DNA of 64,000 nucleotides from Pseudomonas sp. WJP1 (GCF_028471945.1 NZ_CP110128.1:6475001-6539000); one strand, 5' to 3'; shown: positions 9,882 to 19,775, numbered from the stretch's first letter. The notes: generated from the letters alone by a model not told the origin. Numbers and translations: made by a program.

Positions 9882-10622
9882 ATGCACTGTCAACCACGAC
9901 ACGATAAGCAGGTTTACATCTGGTTAAAAAACAACCAGCACTGTTTGCTGTGCGATGAAGTCGCCGATGGCGCCACGCCCATTTGCATGGCCTGCGAAAC
10001 CGAGTTGCCCTGGCTCGGCGATCACTGCCAGACCTGCGCGCTGCCCTTGCCCGCCGCCGGCATGACTTGCGGCCAATGCCTCATGCAGCCGCCGGCCTTC
10101 GAGCAGGTGGTCGCCCCCTGGACTTACAGCTTCCCGGTAGACAGCCTGATTACCCGCTTCAAGCACAGCGCGAAATGGCCGTTTGGCCACCTGCTCGGCG
10201 AACTTCTTGTCCAATCGCTGCAACATCGCTTCGACGATGATCTGCCGCGACCTGAGGTGCTGGTACCCGTGCCGATGGCTACCCGGCGCCTGCGCCAACG
10301 CGGCTTCAATCAGGCCGTGATGCTGGCGCGTTGGCTCAGCGAGCGCCTCGAGATACCTTGCGATGAACGGCTGCTATCGAGGCCCCAGGACACCAATGCC
10401 CAACAAGACCTGAACGCCAAGGCACGCAAAAAGAACCTGCACCACGCCTTCGCCCTGGCACCCGACGCATCAGTGAGGGGGCGCCACCTGGCGCTGGTGG
10501 ACGACGTGCTGACCACTGGTGCCACGGCGCAAGCACTGGCTCGACTGCTGATGGACGCAGGCGCTACGCGGGTCGACGTCTATTGCCTGGCACGCACACC
10601 CAAACCCGGCGAGTCGCCGTGA
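9882..10622 (+). CDS. comF: ComF-family phosphoribosyltransferase-like protein
   Basis: In naturally competent bacteria ComF family members help single-stranded DNA enter the cytosol; in Pseudomonas the role is unproven. The 246-residue protein begins with a zinc-finger-like region of four Cys pairs (21/24, 35/38, 49/52, 63/66) and ends with a phosphoribosyltransferase domain whose PRPP-binding loop VDDVLTTGAT lies at 206-215. AAGGAAGAG precedes the ATG closely. It is transcribed away from bioB and followed by the modE-type gene 63 nt later. Confidence 0.9.
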   Translation: MHCQPRHDKQVYIWLKNNQHCLLCDEVADGATPICMACETELPWLGDHCQTCALPLPAAGMTCGQCLMQPPAFEQVVAPWTYSFPVDSLITRFKHSAKWPFGHLLGELLVQSLQHRFDDDLPRPEVLVPVPMATRRLRQRGFNQAVMLARWLSERLEIPCDERLLSRPQDTNAQQDLNAKARKKNLHHAFALAPDASVRGRHLALVDDVLTTGATAQALARLLMDAGATRVDVYCLARTPKPGESP

Positions 10623-10685
10623 CTTGACTCCCGGGCCCCGAGCCGCCAACGTCCTCACCATCGTCATAGCCCAAAGCGTCCTGCC

Positions 10686-11450
10686 ATGTCCTTGCCTACG
10701 TTGTTGTCCCAGCACATTGTCCGTCGCCCGCAACGCATTGCCCTGCTGCAACACATCGCCGAGCAGGGGTCGATCACCCGCGCGGCGAAAAGCGCGGGCT
10801 TGAGCTACAAGGCCGCCTGGGATGCCATCGATGAGCTGAACAACCTTGCGCAGAAACCGCTGGTGGAACGCAGTGTCGGCGGCAAAGGCGGCGGTGGCGC
10901 AAAACTCTCCGCCGAAGGCGAGCGTGTGCTGCGCCTCTATCAAAAGCTGCAGGCGCTGCAAGCCCAGGTACTGGAAGCCGCTGAAGACGCCAGCGACCTT
11001 GACCTGCTCGGTCGCCTGATGCTCAGGACCAGCGCACGCAATCAGTTGCACGGAAAAATCGCGGCCATTGAAACCCAGGGCCACAACGATCGGGTTCGCC
11101 TTGAACTGGCCGAAGGCTTGAGCATCGAGGCGCAGATCACACACGACAGCACCGTGCGCCTGGACCTGCAAACCGGCACCGAAGTCGTCGCCCTGATCAA
11201 GGCCGGATGGCTCGATGTGCTCGGCAGCGGCGATGAAGCAACACCAGGACACAATTGCCTTGAAGGCGTGATCGAGGAGATCCTCGACGCCGAAGACGGC
11301 CCCTGTGAAGTGCGAATCGGCCTGCCCAATGGCCAGACCCTCTGCGCGCTGGCTGAGCCCCGGCATTTGCAATCGCGCAAGCTGACCTGCGGAAAACCGG
11401 TGCGTGCGCAATTCTCTCCCTCCAATGTATTGCTCGGCACGCCACTTTAA
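10686..11450 (+). CDS. modE: ModE-type molybdate-responsive regulator
   Basis: DNA-binding regulator expected to sense molybdate. The N-terminal winged helix-turn-helix (about residues 18-75, GSITRAAKSAGLSYKAAWDAI) is the ModE/LysR-like fold. A glycine-rich turn (GGKGGGGAKLS) and two TOBE/MOP-like repeats follow, one from TSARNQLHGKI and one from EGVIEEILDAEDG. At 254 aa it has full ModE length. No modABC transporter is in the window, so its targets are elsewhere. I recall a ModE gene beside comF in PAO1. Confidence 0.88.
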   Translation: MSLPTLLSQHIVRRPQRIALLQHIAEQGSITRAAKSAGLSYKAAWDAIDELNNLAQKPLVERSVGGKGGGGAKLSAEGERVLRLYQKLQALQAQVLEAAEDASDLDLLGRLMLRTSARNQLHGKIAAIETQGHNDRVRLELAEGLSIEAQITHDSTVRLDLQTGTEVVALIKAGWLDVLGSGDEATPGHNCLEGVIEEILDAEDGPCEVRIGLPNGQTLCALAEPRHLQSRKLTCGKPVRAQFSPSNVLLGTPL

Positions 11451-11517
11451 ATACAACTGCAACAAAAGCGTCATCGCCCACCATTAAGGTGACTGCAAAA
11501 ATCGCAGGGAGCCTGAT

Positions 11518-13419
11518 GTGAGCCTATTAGAAGAAAACCAGTCCACCGACCTCGAACGCATGGTCGGCCTCAGCCGTCGCGGCTTTATCAGCGCAGGCGC
11601 CTTGTGCGGTGCCGCCATGTTCCTCGGCGGCAATCTGCTGAGCCGCAGCGTGCTGGCTGCCAGTGTCAGCGCCGGCACCAGCCGGTTGCTGGGTTTCGAA
11701 AGCATTCCCGCCGCGACCAGCGACGCGATCAGCCTGCCACCCGGCTACAAGTCTTCGGTCCTGATCAGTTGGGGCCAGCCCCTGCAGAAAAACGGCCCGG
11801 CGTTCGACGTGAGCGGCAACGGCACCGCCGAACATCAGGAAGTCCAGTTCGGCGACAACAACGACGGCATGAGCCTGTTCGCCTTCCCCGATGACAACAA
11901 CCGGGCGCTGATGGCGATCAACAACGAATACACCAATTACCGTTACCTCTACCCCCACGCTGGCATGCCGCAATCGGCACAAGAAGTGCACAAGGCCCTG
12001 GCCTGCGAAGGCGTGTCGGTGATCGAGGTGCAGCGCGAGAGTGGTCATTGGCAGTTTGTCCAGGGCTCGCGCTATAACCGGCGCATCCACGGCAATTCGC
12101 CGATCAACCTGAGCGGGCCGGCCGCCGGTCACGAACTGCTGAAAACCCGTGCCGATGCGCAAGGCAAGACAGTCCTCGGCACGTTCCAGAACTGCGCCAA
12201 CGGCAAGACGCCGTGGGGCACCTACCTGACCTGCGAAGAGAACTTCACCGACTGCTTTGGCAGCAGCGATGCCGAACAGAAATTCGATGGCGCACAAAAA
12301 CGCTACGGCGTGGTGGCGGCCAGCAAAGACATCAACTGGCATCAACACGATCCGCGCTTCGACCTGGCGCACAACCCCAACGAACTCAACCGGCACGGCT
12401 GGGTGGTCGAGATCGACCCGTTCGACCCGCAGTCGACGCCGGTCAAGCGCACCGCACTGGGCCGCTTCAAACATGAAAACGCCGCCCTGGCCGAAACCAC
12501 GGACGGCCGCGCCGTGGTCTACATGGGCGACGATGAGCGCGGCGAGTTCATCTACAAGTTCGTCAGCCGCGACAAGATCAATCACCAGAATCCCAAGGCC
12601 AACCGCGACCTGCTGGACCACGGCACCCTGTACGTGGCACGTTTCGACGCCGGCGACGGCAATGCCGATCACCCCAAGGGCCAAGGGCAATGGATCGAAC
12701 TGACCCACGGCAAAAACGGCATCGACGCCAGCAGCGGTTTTGCCGACCAGGGCCAGGTGCTGATTCACGCGCGCCTGGCCGCCAGCGTGGTGAAGGCCAC
12801 GCGTATGGACCGTCCGGAATGGATTGTCGTCAGCCCCAAGGACGGCCAGGTTTACTGCACCCTGACCAACAACGCCAAGCGTGGTGAAGACGGGCAACCG
12901 GTGGGCGGGCCGAACCCGCGCGAGAAGAATGTCTACGGGCAGATCCTGCGCTGGCGCACCGACCGCGACGACCACGCCTCGAACACCTTTGCCTGGGACC
13001 TGTTCGTGGTCGCCGGCAACCCGCAAGTGCATGCCGGTACGCCGAAAGGCGGCTCGTCGAACATCACCCCGCAGAACATGTTCAACAGTCCGGATGGATT
13101 GGCGTTCGATGATGCCGGGCGGCTGTGGATTCAAACCGACGGCGATTCGAGCAATGCCGGTGATTTCGCCGGCATGGGCAACAACCAGATGCTCTGCGCC
13201 GACCCGGTGACCGGGGAGATTCGCCGGTTCATGGTCGGGCCGATTGGTTGTGAGGTGACGGGCATCAGTTTTTCGCCGGACCAGAAGACGTTGTTTGTCG
13301 GGATTCAGCATCCGGGGGAGAACGGCGGCTCGACCTTCCCTGAGCACTTGCCGAACGGAAAGCCGCGGTCTTCGGTGATTGCCATTTCGCGTGAAGACGG
13401 CGGAATCGTCGGCGCCTGA
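11518..13419 (+). CDS. phoX: PhoX-family phosphatase, Tat-exported
   Basis: Predicted periplasmic or extracellular calcium/iron phosphatase of the PhoX (DUF839) family, releasing phosphate from organic esters. The start is GTG 11518, since the overlapping upstream ATG runs into TGA; AGGGAG lies 6 nt before. A twin-arginine signal is plain: SRRGFIS at 19-25, then a hydrophobic stretch and VLAAS near residue 49. The rest of the 633 residues match family layout (FAFPDDNNRALMAINNEYTN, TCEENFTDCFG, NGTAEHQE). No Pho box was identified in the 67-nt gap after modE. Confidence 0.88.
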   Translation: MSLLEENQSTDLERMVGLSRRGFISAGALCGAAMFLGGNLLSRSVLAASVSAGTSRLLGFESIPAATSDAISLPPGYKSSVLISWGQPLQKNGPAFDVSGNGTAEHQEVQFGDNNDGMSLFAFPDDNNRALMAINNEYTNYRYLYPHAGMPQSAQEVHKALACEGVSVIEVQRESGHWQFVQGSRYNRRIHGNSPINLSGPAAGHELLKTRADAQGKTVLGTFQNCANGKTPWGTYLTCEENFTDCFGSSDAEQKFDGAQKRYGVVAASKDINWHQHDPRFDLAHNPNELNRHGWVVEIDPFDPQSTPVKRTALGRFKHENAALAETTDGRAVVYMGDDERGEFIYKFVSRDKINHQNPKANRDLLDHGTLYVARFDAGDGNADHPKGQGQWIELTHGKNGIDASSGFADQGQVLIHARLAASVVKATRMDRPEWIVVSPKDGQVYCTLTNNAKRGEDGQPVGGPNPREKNVYGQILRWRTDRDDHASNTFAWDLFVVAGNPQVHAGTPKGGSSNITPQNMFNSPDGLAFDDAGRLWIQTDGDSSNAGDFAGMGNNQMLCADPVTGEIRRFMVGPIGCEVTGISFSPDQKTLFVGIQHPGENGGSTFPEHLPNGKPRSSVIAISREDGGIVGA

Positions 13420-13428
13420 GAGGGCCTC

Positions 13429-13511
13429 TTCGCGGGCAAGCCTCGCTCCTACAGGATCAGCGCCATGTTGAAATTGGCGGTGAACCCGTAGGAGCGAGGC
13501 TTGCCCGCGAA
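13429..13511. repeat. REP pair (BIME), CGGGCAAGCCTCGCTCC type
   Basis: TTCGCGGGCAAGCCTCGCTC from 13429 and its inverse from 13488 to 13511 face each other across about 33 nt, just after the phoX stop codon. Confidence 0.9.
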
Positions 13512-13617
13512 AGCGTCAGCCCAGACACCACACATCTCAAGCCCAGTCCCTAAAGCAGCCCCGTCTGCGCTACCATGCCTGGCCGGACGCAGCAGCCTGC
13601 TGCGCGCAGGAGTCAGC

Positions 13618-14592
13618 ATGGCCCACCCGTTTGAAACGCTCACCCCAGACCTCGTGCTCGATGCCGTCGAAAGCATCGGTTTTCTCAGCGACGCCCGCAT
13701 CCTGGCGCTCAACAGCTACGAAAACCGTGTCTACCAGGTTGGAATCGAAGACGCCGAGCCGCTGATCGCCAAGTTCTACCGCCCGCAACGCTGGACCAAC
13801 GAAGCGATTCTGGAAGAACACCAGTTCACTTTCGAACTCGCCGAGGTCGAGGTGCCGGTCGTCGCACCCCTGATCCACAACGGTGAAACCCTGCACGAGC
13901 ACAACGGTTTCCGTTTCACCCTGTTCCCCCGCCGCGGCGGACGCGCGCCGGAGCCCGGCAATCTCGATCAGCTGTATCGCCTGGGACAGTTGCTCGGCCG
14001 CCTGCATGCGGTGGGTTCGACCAAGCCGTTCGAGCACCGTGAAGCGCTGGCAGTGAAAAACTTCGGCCATGATTCGCTGACGACCTTGCTCGAAGGCAAT
14101 TTCATTCCCCGCAGCCTGCTGCCGGCCTACGAGTCCGTGGCCCGCGATCTGCTCAAGCGCGTGGAAGATGCCTACAGCAATACACCGCACCAGAACATTC
14201 GCATGCACGGTGACTGCCACCCCGGCAACATGATGTGCCGTGATGAGATGTTCCACATCGTCGACCTCGACGACTGCCGCATGGGCCCGGCGGTGCAGGA
14301 TATCTGGATGATGCTGGCCGGCGATCGCCAGGACTGCCTGGGTCAATTGTCCGAATTGATGGACGGCTACAACGAATTCCACGACTTCGATCCCCGGGAA
14401 CTGGCGCTGATCGAACCCCTTCGCGCGCTGCGCCTGATGCACTACAGCGCCTGGCTCGCCCGCCGCTGGGACGACCCGGCATTCCCGCGCAGCTTTCCGT
14501 GGTTTGGTACGGAGCGGTATTGGGGGGATCAGGTGTTGGCGTTGCGTGAGCAACTGGCTGCACTCAATGAAGAACCCCTCAAACTTTTCTGA
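13618..14592 (+). CDS. srkA: Stress response serine/threonine kinase SrkA (YihE)
   Basis: Aminoglycoside-phosphotransferase-fold Ser/Thr kinase linked in E. coli to survival under envelope and oxidative stress. The 324-residue protein shows the catalytic loop HGDCHPGNM (His197-Gly198-Asp199) and the metal-binding IVDLDDC segment (Asp216/Asp218). The start is ATG 13618 with GCAGGAG 5 nt upstream; the frame stays open upstream to 13501 but runs into the REP element. In enterobacteria srkA precedes dsbA; here rarD follows. Confidence 0.92.
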   Translation: MAHPFETLTPDLVLDAVESIGFLSDARILALNSYENRVYQVGIEDAEPLIAKFYRPQRWTNEAILEEHQFTFELAEVEVPVVAPLIHNGETLHEHNGFRFTLFPRRGGRAPEPGNLDQLYRLGQLLGRLHAVGSTKPFEHREALAVKNFGHDSLTTLLEGNFIPRSLLPAYESVARDLLKRVEDAYSNTPHQNIRMHGDCHPGNMMCRDEMFHIVDLDDCRMGPAVQDIWMMLAGDRQDCLGQLSELMDGYNEFHDFDPRELALIEPLRALRLMHYSAWLARRWDDPAFPRSFPWFGTERYWGDQVLALREQLAALNEEPLKLF

Positions 14593-14606
14593 ACGCCACC
14601 GCCCCC

Positions 14607-14722
14607 CTGTAGGAGCGAGCCTGCTCGCGAAAAACCTGAGAACACCGCGGGGCATCAGGTTCCCCGCGTTATCGTTAACGACCATCGCGACGGTGCGACG
14701 ATTCGACATGCTCGCTCCTACA
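14607..14722. repeat. REP pair with conserved spacer (long BIME)
   Basis: CTGTAGGAGCGAGCCTGCTC at 14607 and its partial inverse ending at 14722 enclose a spacer with AACCTGAGAAC and CGCGTTATCGTT (14665-14676). The same spacer motifs recur at 28412-28512 and 58730-58830. Confidence 0.85.
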
Positions 14723-14791
14723 GGTACCAGCACATCACGCAAAATCTCCTTACAATCCCCTCTTTGTTAGCTGCCTAAGCAAGGATTCTGC

Positions 14792-15679
14792 ATGCAAGCC
14801 GCCAACCCGCGTCGCGGGTACATACTGGGACTGAGTGCCTACATCATCTGGGGACTTTTCCCGCTCTACTTCAAGGCCATCGCCAGCGTGCCCGCGGTGG
14901 AGATCATCATTCACCGCGTGCTGTGGTCGGCACTGTTCGGCGCCTTGCTGCTGATGGTCTGGAAACACCCGGGCTGGTGGCGCGAACTGCGGGAGAACCC
15001 GCGTCGGCTGGCGATCCTGGCCCTGAGCGGCACGCTAATCGCCGCCAACTGGCTGACCTATGTGTGGTCTGTGAACAACGGACGCATGTTGGAGGCCAGC
15101 CTCGGTTACTACATCAACCCCTTGGTGAACGTGCTGTTGGGGATGCTGATCCTCGGCGAACGGCTGCGACGCATGCAATGGATTGCGGTGGGGCTGGCGG
15201 CGGTTGGCGTGGCGCAGCAGGTATGGCAAGTCGGCAGCCTGCCCTGGGTGTCGCTGGTGCTGGCATTGACCTTCGGCTTCTACGGGCTGATCCGCAAGCA
15301 GGCGCCGGTCAAGGCACTCCCGGGATTGGTGGTCGAAACCTGGATGCTGGTGCCGATAGCGCTGGCCTGGTTGCTGCTCAATCCAACCGCCAGCAGCGCC
15401 CAGGCTGAATTCTGGACCACCTCCGAAGCCTGGTGGCTGGTGGCTGCCGGTCCGGTTACGCTGGTGCCGCTGGTCTGTTTCAACGCCGCCGCGCGGCACT
15501 TGCCCTACACGACCCTGGGCTTCCTCCAGTACCTGGCGCCGACCCTGGTGCTGTTGCAGGCTGTCCTGCTGTTTGGCGAGCACCTGTCGTCCAGTACGTT
15601 GGTGGCGTTCATCTTCATCTGGGCTGGCCTGGCGGTTTACAGCGTCGATGCCTGGTTCAGCCTGCGCCGTCGCAGCTGA
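14792..15679 (+). CDS. rarD: RarD-type EamA family transporter
   Basis: Inner-membrane permease of the drug/metabolite transporter superfamily, RarD branch. The 295-residue protein has two EamA repeats with about ten membrane segments and starts RGYILGLSAYIIWGLFPLYFK, a RarD hallmark. The substrate is not known from the sequence. A perfect hairpin follows the stop codon, then two TTATCCACA sites. Confidence 0.9.
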   Translation: MQAANPRRGYILGLSAYIIWGLFPLYFKAIASVPAVEIIIHRVLWSALFGALLLMVWKHPGWWRELRENPRRLAILALSGTLIAANWLTYVWSVNNGRMLEASLGYYINPLVNVLLGMLILGERLRRMQWIAVGLAAVGVAQQVWQVGSLPWVSLVLALTFGFYGLIRKQAPVKALPGLVVETWMLVPIALAWLLLNPTASSAQAEFWTTSEAWWLVAAGPVTLVPLVCFNAAARHLPYTTLGFLQYLAPTLVLLQAVLLFGEHLSSSTLVAFIFIWAGLAVYSVDAWFSLRRRS

Positions 15680-15700
15680 TCAAAAAACACACAAACCTCT

Positions 15701-15725
15701 GCAGGCCACGTTCTCCGTGGCCTGC
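15701..15725 (+). terminator. Hairpin after rarD
   Basis: GCAGGCCACG and CGTGGCCTGC make a perfect 10-bp stem with a 5-nt loop 21 nt after the rarD stop codon. No T-run follows on the plus strand, so termination may be weak or Rho-assisted. On the minus strand a T-rich stretch follows at a distance. Confidence 0.55.
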
Positions 15726-15742
15726 ACTGATCCTTCCCAAGG

Positions 15743-15863
15743 TTATCCACAGCGTGATCCCCGCCGTTTGTGCGCAAGTCACTGAAACTGCTGGTTTTTT
15801 GATCAATTATTGCAAAGCCCCGGCCAGCGTGGCCTGGCGGGCTGTCTCTACAGGTTATCCACA
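15743..15863. other. Paired DnaA-box-like sites between rarD and the GcvR-like gene
   Basis: Two exact TTATCCACA sites (15743-15751 and 15855-15863) flank TGATCAATTATTG (15800-15812). The same order, box / TGATCA-TTATTG / box, is repeated three times at 57.9-59.1 kb. No gene is visible in this 215-nt gap. The function is unknown; DnaA binding is inferred from the consensus only. Confidence 0.6.
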
Positions 15864-15894
15864 GGCAGGTGCACGTTTAAACTGGATAACCTGA

Positions 15895-16413
15895 TCAAGG
15901 TTCACTGCGCAGCACCAATTCCACCATCAGATCGTCCGCCAACGTTTCCAGGCGCGATTGCAGCACCTCCAGCGACAGCGTCAATGGCACCGCCAGTATC
16001 GCTTCGGCGTGGAACAGCGGCTCGCTGCTCATGGGGGCCGGACGCACTTCAGTCACCAGGCGTTCCAGGTTCACCCCCTGCTCACTGAGCAAACGCGTGA
16101 TGTCGCGCACGATCCCCGGCCGGTCATTGCCCACCAATTCCATGGAGATCGGTTTCCAGGTGCACGATTGTTCGATACCGCTTTCGGCGATCAATACGCG
16201 AATGCCGTGGGCCGATAATCCTTGCAGGGCATCGACCAGAGAATCGTAGGCTTCCGCCGGGACTCCCACCCGAAGAATCCCGGCGAATTGCCCGGCCATG
16301 CGTGACATACGGCTTTCCAGCCAGTTGCCGCCATGCTCGGCGATGCATTGGGCTATGCGCTCGACCTGCCCAGGCTTGTCCGGTGCAAAAACAGTGAGTA
16401 CGAGGTGGTCCAT
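15895..16413 (-). CDS. GcvR-like protein with two ACT domains
   Basis: A 172-residue cytosolic protein made of two ACT domains (about residues 3-75 and 88-165: LVLTVFAPDKPGQVERIA and MELVGNDRPGIVRDITRLL). GcvR of E. coli, with this layout, binds glycine and represses the glycine cleavage genes through GcvA; a similar amino-acid-sensing role is likely but unproven. AGAGGG lies 7 nt before ATG 16413. It is divergent from glcB, about 540 nt away. Confidence 0.82.
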   Translation of the reverse strand: MDHLVLTVFAPDKPGQVERIAQCIAEHGGNWLESRMSRMAGQFAGILRVGVPAEAYDSLVDALQGLSAHGIRVLIAESGIEQSCTWKPISMELVGNDRPGIVRDITRLLSEQGVNLERLVTEVRPAPMSSEPLFHAEAILAVPLTLSLEVLQSRLETLADDLMVELVLRSEP

Positions 16414-16495
16414 GGCGCAGCCCTCTGGTCATGATTTTTGTTTTAGAAATCCAAGTATAGGCAAGGGTTAAACCTGCGCTGACTGGCCTGACGCC

Positions 16496-16559
16496 TTCGC
16501 GAGCAAGCCCGCTCCCACAGGTCTTACGCAATCCCTGTGGGAGCGGGCTTGCTCGCGAA
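16496..16559. repeat. REP pair (BIME), CCCGCTCCCAC type
   Basis: TTCGCGAGCAAGCCCGCTCC and its inverse ending at 16559 face each other with only a ~15-nt spacer, upstream of the GcvR-like gene. Confidence 0.9.
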
Positions 16560-16957
16560 TGGAAGCACTGCGAACCCCACTGAAAGAACAAATCGTGTAC
16601 AACTTTTTATATTTAACTGGAACAATCTCATGCTTTTTTGAGAACATCCTCATCCCCGGCGTGACTGCAATGCGTCATGGGGTCGCAGAACGACGTAATT
16701 AGTCTAATTTTCACAAGCGCAATTCATCATGTAGTATGCCGCAGCGCGCACTACATAACGTTGGATCGATGTCTGCCACAGGCGCAGTCGCATCCCTGAA
16801 AGCCCCGTCAGCAAGGCCTCCACGCCGTTGATTGGTCCCCACCCAGCCGTCAGAAATGGCATGCACTGGTCGCAGGGTTTGTGGTTTAAATGCCAGAGGC
16901 TTCATTGTTAAATTGAAGAGCTGAAAAGCGAAATAGCTGAGCAGAGTGAGGCAAGCA
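16560..16957. other. Intergenic region upstream of glcB
   Basis: About 400 nt without a convincing gene. It contains an AT-rich block (ACAACTTTTTATATTTAAC near 16600) and a purine-rich leader (GAGTGAGGCAAGCA) before the glcB ATG. The glcB promoter and its regulator site must lie here, but I could not assign them. A 64-codon open frame on the minus strand (16711-16905) has no ribosome site or coding character. Confidence 0.5.
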
Positions 16958-19150
16958 ATGACTGAACACGTTCAAGTCGGTGGCCTGCAGGTCGCCAAAG
17001 TCCTGTTCGACTTCGTGAACAACGAAGCCATTCCCGGAACCGGCCTCACCGCCGACCAGTTCTGGGCCGGTGCCGACAAGGTCATCCATGACCTGGCGCC
17101 GAAGAACAAAGCCCTACTCGCCAAACGCGATGATTTCCAGGCTCGTATCGATTCCTGGCACCAGGAACGCGCAGGTCAGGCGCACGACGCCGTGGCCTAT
17201 AAAGCCTTTTTGCAAGACATCGGTTATCTGCTGCCAGAAGCGGCCGATTTCCAGGCAACGACGCAAAACGTCGATGAAGAAATCGCCCGCATGGCTGGTC
17301 CACAACTCGTGGTACCGGTGATGAACGCCCGCTTCGCGCTTAACGCTTCGAACGCCCGCTGGGGTTCGCTGTACGATGCGCTCTACGGCACCGACGCCAT
17401 CAGCGAGGCTGACGGCGCGGAGAAAGGCAAAGGCTATAACAAGGTTCGCGGCGACAAGGTCATCGCCTTCGCCCGCGCTTTCCTCGATGAAGCGGCGCCT
17501 TTGGCGGCCGGCTCCCACGTCGATTCGACACACTACACCATCGTTGACGGCAAACTGGTGGTCGCCCTCAAAGGCGGTAGCACTGCGGATTTGAAGAGCT
17601 CTGGCCTGCGCAACGACGCCCAGTTGATCGGCTTCCAGGGCGATGCTTCGGCACCGACCGCGATCCTGCTGAAAAACAATGGCCTGCATTTCGAAATCCA
17701 GGTCGATGCCAGCACCCCGGTCGGCCAGACCGACGCTGCCGGTATCAAAGACATCCTGATGGAAGCCGCACTGACCACCATCATGGACTGCGAAGACTCG
17801 GTCGCCGCCGTCGACGCCGATGACAAGGTCGTGATCTACCGCAACTGGCTCGGCCTGATGAAGGGCGACCTGGCGGAAGAAGTCGCCAAGGGCGGCAAGT
17901 CATTTACCCGCACCATGAACGCCGACCGCACCTACACCGCCGTCGACGGCAGCGAGCTGAGCCTGCACGGTCGTTCGTTGTTGTTCGTGCGCAACGTCGG
18001 TCACCTGATGACGATCGACGCGATCCTCGATAAAGAGGGCAACGAAGTGCCGGAAGGCATCCTCGACGGTCTGGTGACTGTCCTGGCGGCGATGCACAAC
18101 CTGAACGGCAACACTTCGCGCAAAAACACCCGTACCGGCTCCGTCTACATCGTGAAGCCGAAGATGCACGGTCCTGAAGAAGCGGCGTTCACCAACGAGC
18201 TGTTCGGGCGCATCGAAGACGTGCTGGGCCTGCCACGCAACACCCTGAAAGTCGGGATCATGGACGAGGAGCGCCGTACCACGGTCAACCTCAAGGCCTG
18301 CATCAAGGCGGCCAGCGAGCGCGTGGTGTTCATCAACACCGGCTTCCTCGACCGCACGGGCGATGAAATCCACACCTCCATGGAGGCCGGCCCGATGGTG
18401 CGCAAGGCCGACATGAAGGCGGAAAAATGGATCGGCGCCTACGAGAACTCCAACGTCGATATCGGCTTGAGCACCGGCCTGCAAGGCCGTGCGCAGATCG
18501 GTAAAGGCATGTGGGCGATGCCCGACCTGATGGCAGCGATGCTGGAACAGAAAATCGCTCACCCGCTGGCGGGTGCCAACACCGCGTGGGTGCCTTCGCC
18601 GACCGCCGCTGCTCTGCACGCGCTGCACTACCACAAGGTCGACGTGTTCGCCCGTCAGGCCGAACTGGCCAAGCGTGCCCATGCGTCGGTGGACGATATC
18701 CTGACCATCCCGCTGGCCGTGAACCCGCAGTGGACCGCCGAGCAGATCCAGAACGAACTGGACAACAACAGCCAGGGCATCCTGGGTTATGTGGTGCGCT
18801 GGATCGACCAGGGCGTTGGTTGCTCGAAGGTGCCGGACATCAATGACGTCGGCCTGATGGAAGACCGTGCAACGCTGCGTATTTCCAGCCAGCACATCGC
18901 CAACTGGCTGCGTCATGGCATCGTCACCGAAGAGCAGGTGATGGCCAGTCTCAAGCGCATGGCGCCGGTGGTGGACCGTCAGAACGCCGGGGATGCGCTG
19001 TATCGTCCTCTGGCACCGGACTTCGACAGCAACATCGCCTTCCAGGCGGCAGTCGAGCTGGTGGTGGAAGGTACGAAGCAACCGAACGGCTACACCGAGC
19101 CGGTCCTGCACCGTCGTCGTCGCCAGTTCAAGGCTGCCAATGGCCTGTAA
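16958..19150 (+). CDS. glcB: Malate synthase G
   Basis: Condenses glyoxylate with acetyl-CoA to malate, allowing growth on glycolate, fatty acids or acetate through the glyoxylate shunt. At 730 residues it is the monomeric G isoform. Visible family segments are [14 protein letters not shown] (273-286), [13 protein letters not shown] (433-445) and [21 protein letters not shown]. The start is ATG 16958 ([14 protein letters not shown]); a frame extension of four codons to GTG/ATG-like triplets upstream is less likely. A strong terminator follows. glcB stands alone rather than in a glycolate operon. Confidence 0.97.
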   Translation: MTEHVQVGGLQVAKVLFDFVNNEAIPGTGLTADQFWAGADKVIHDLAPKNKALLAKRDDFQARIDSWHQERAGQAHDAVAYKAFLQDIGYLLPEAADFQATTQNVDEEIARMAGPQLVVPVMNARFALNASNARWGSLYDALYGTDAISEADGAEKGKGYNKVRGDKVIAFARAFLDEAAPLAAGSHVDSTHYTIVDGKLVVALKGGSTADLKSSGLRNDAQLIGFQGDASAPTAILLKNNGLHFEIQVDASTPVGQTDAAGIKDILMEAALTTIMDCEDSVAAVDADDKVVIYRNWLGLMKGDLAEEVAKGGKSFTRTMNADRTYTAVDGSELSLHGRSLLFVRNVGHLMTIDAILDKEGNEVPEGILDGLVTVLAAMHNLNGNTSRKNTRTGSVYIVKPKMHGPEEAAFTNELFGRIEDVLGLPRNTLKVGIMDEERRTTVNLKACIKAASERVVFINTGFLDRTGDEIHTSMEAGPMVRKADMKAEKWIGAYENSNVDIGLSTGLQGRAQIGKGMWAMPDLMAAMLEQKIAHPLAGANTAWVPSPTAAALHALHYHKVDVFARQAELAKRAHASVDDILTIPLAVNPQWTAEQIQNELDNNSQGILGYVVRWIDQGVGCSKVPDINDVGLMEDRATLRISSQHIANWLRHGIVTEEQVMASLKRMAPVVDRQNAGDALYRPLAPDFDSNIAFQAAVELVVEGTKQPNGYTEPVLHRRRRQFKAANGL

Positions 19151-19172
19151 CTGAGCGTTTGCGCCGGATATG

Positions 19173-19206
19173 AAAAAGCCCTGGTCGAAAGATCGGGGCT
19201 TTTTTG
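19173..19206 (+). terminator. Rho-independent terminator of glcB
   Basis: AAAAAGCCC...GGGGCTTTTTT forms a stem with a T-run 22 nt after the glcB stop codon. Confidence 0.88.
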
Positions 19207-19229
19207 TTCGCTTGGAATCAGTTGCGCTG

Positions 19230-19301
19230 CCTTCGCGGGCAAGCCTCGCTCCTACAGAAGTAAGCATCATCCTTGTAGGAGCGAGGCTTGCCCGCGAAGG
19301 C
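19230..19301. repeat. REP pair (BIME), GGGCAAGCCTCGCTCC type
   Basis: CCTTCGCGGGCAAGCCTCGC from 19230 and the inverse ending GCCCGCGAAGG at about 19300 face each other between convergent glcB and the receiver-protein gene. Confidence 0.9.
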
Positions 19302-19328
19302 GATTGAATAGGCAACATAGAATTTTGG

Positions 19329-19775
19329 TTAGGGCTCCAATCCCAACTCATGCTTGACCAATCCCAGCAACTTGCCGCTATCAATGGGCTTGAGCAGAAA
19401 ATCCACCACGCTCAAATGCATCGCCGCGATGGCATCTTTCACGTCAGCATCGCCAGAGACAATGATGAACGGCATTGCCGCCCGCACCGACTCCCGCACC
19501 TGGCGAATCAGGTCCAGGCCATCGACATGTCCCATGCGCAGGTCGGTAATGACCAGTCCAATCGAGGGTTTCTCTTCCAGCATCTTGAGTGCGGTTTCGC
19601 CACTGGCTGCCGTCATGCAACGAATGCCGTCCAGTGCCAGGATCTCCGACAGCAGCTCCCGGGCGTCCTTGTCGTCGTCGACAATCAGCACCCGCTGCGG
19701 CGGCAGGTCGGGCTCCAGCATGACGTCACTGAGTGCCTGGCGCTCGGCATCACTCAAAATATCGTGGTCGGACAT
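19329..19775 (-). CDS. Single-domain response regulator (REC only)
   Basis: A 148-residue receiver-domain protein with a 25-residue N-terminal extension. The acidic pocket is Asp33-Asp34-Asp35 (VLIVDDDKDARE), the phosphorylation site Asp78 (VITDLRM), and the switch residues Ser107 and Lys129 (LLKP). There is no output domain, so it should act by protein contact, as CheY-like proteins do, or pass phosphate on. No kinase gene is next to it. It is divergent from the CBS/nucleotidyltransferase gene. Confidence 0.88.
   Translation of the reverse strand: MSDHDILSDAERQALSDVMLEPDLPPQRVLIVDDDKDARELLSEILALDGIRCMTAASGETALKMLEEKPSIGLVITDLRMGHVDGLDLIRQVRESVRAAMPFIIVSGDADVKDAIAAMHLSVVDFLLKPIDSGKLLGLVKHELGLEP

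Noticed and set aside
16711-16905. Small minus-strand frame upstream of glcB
   Set aside because: No ribosome site, no coding bias and no resemblance to known small proteins.
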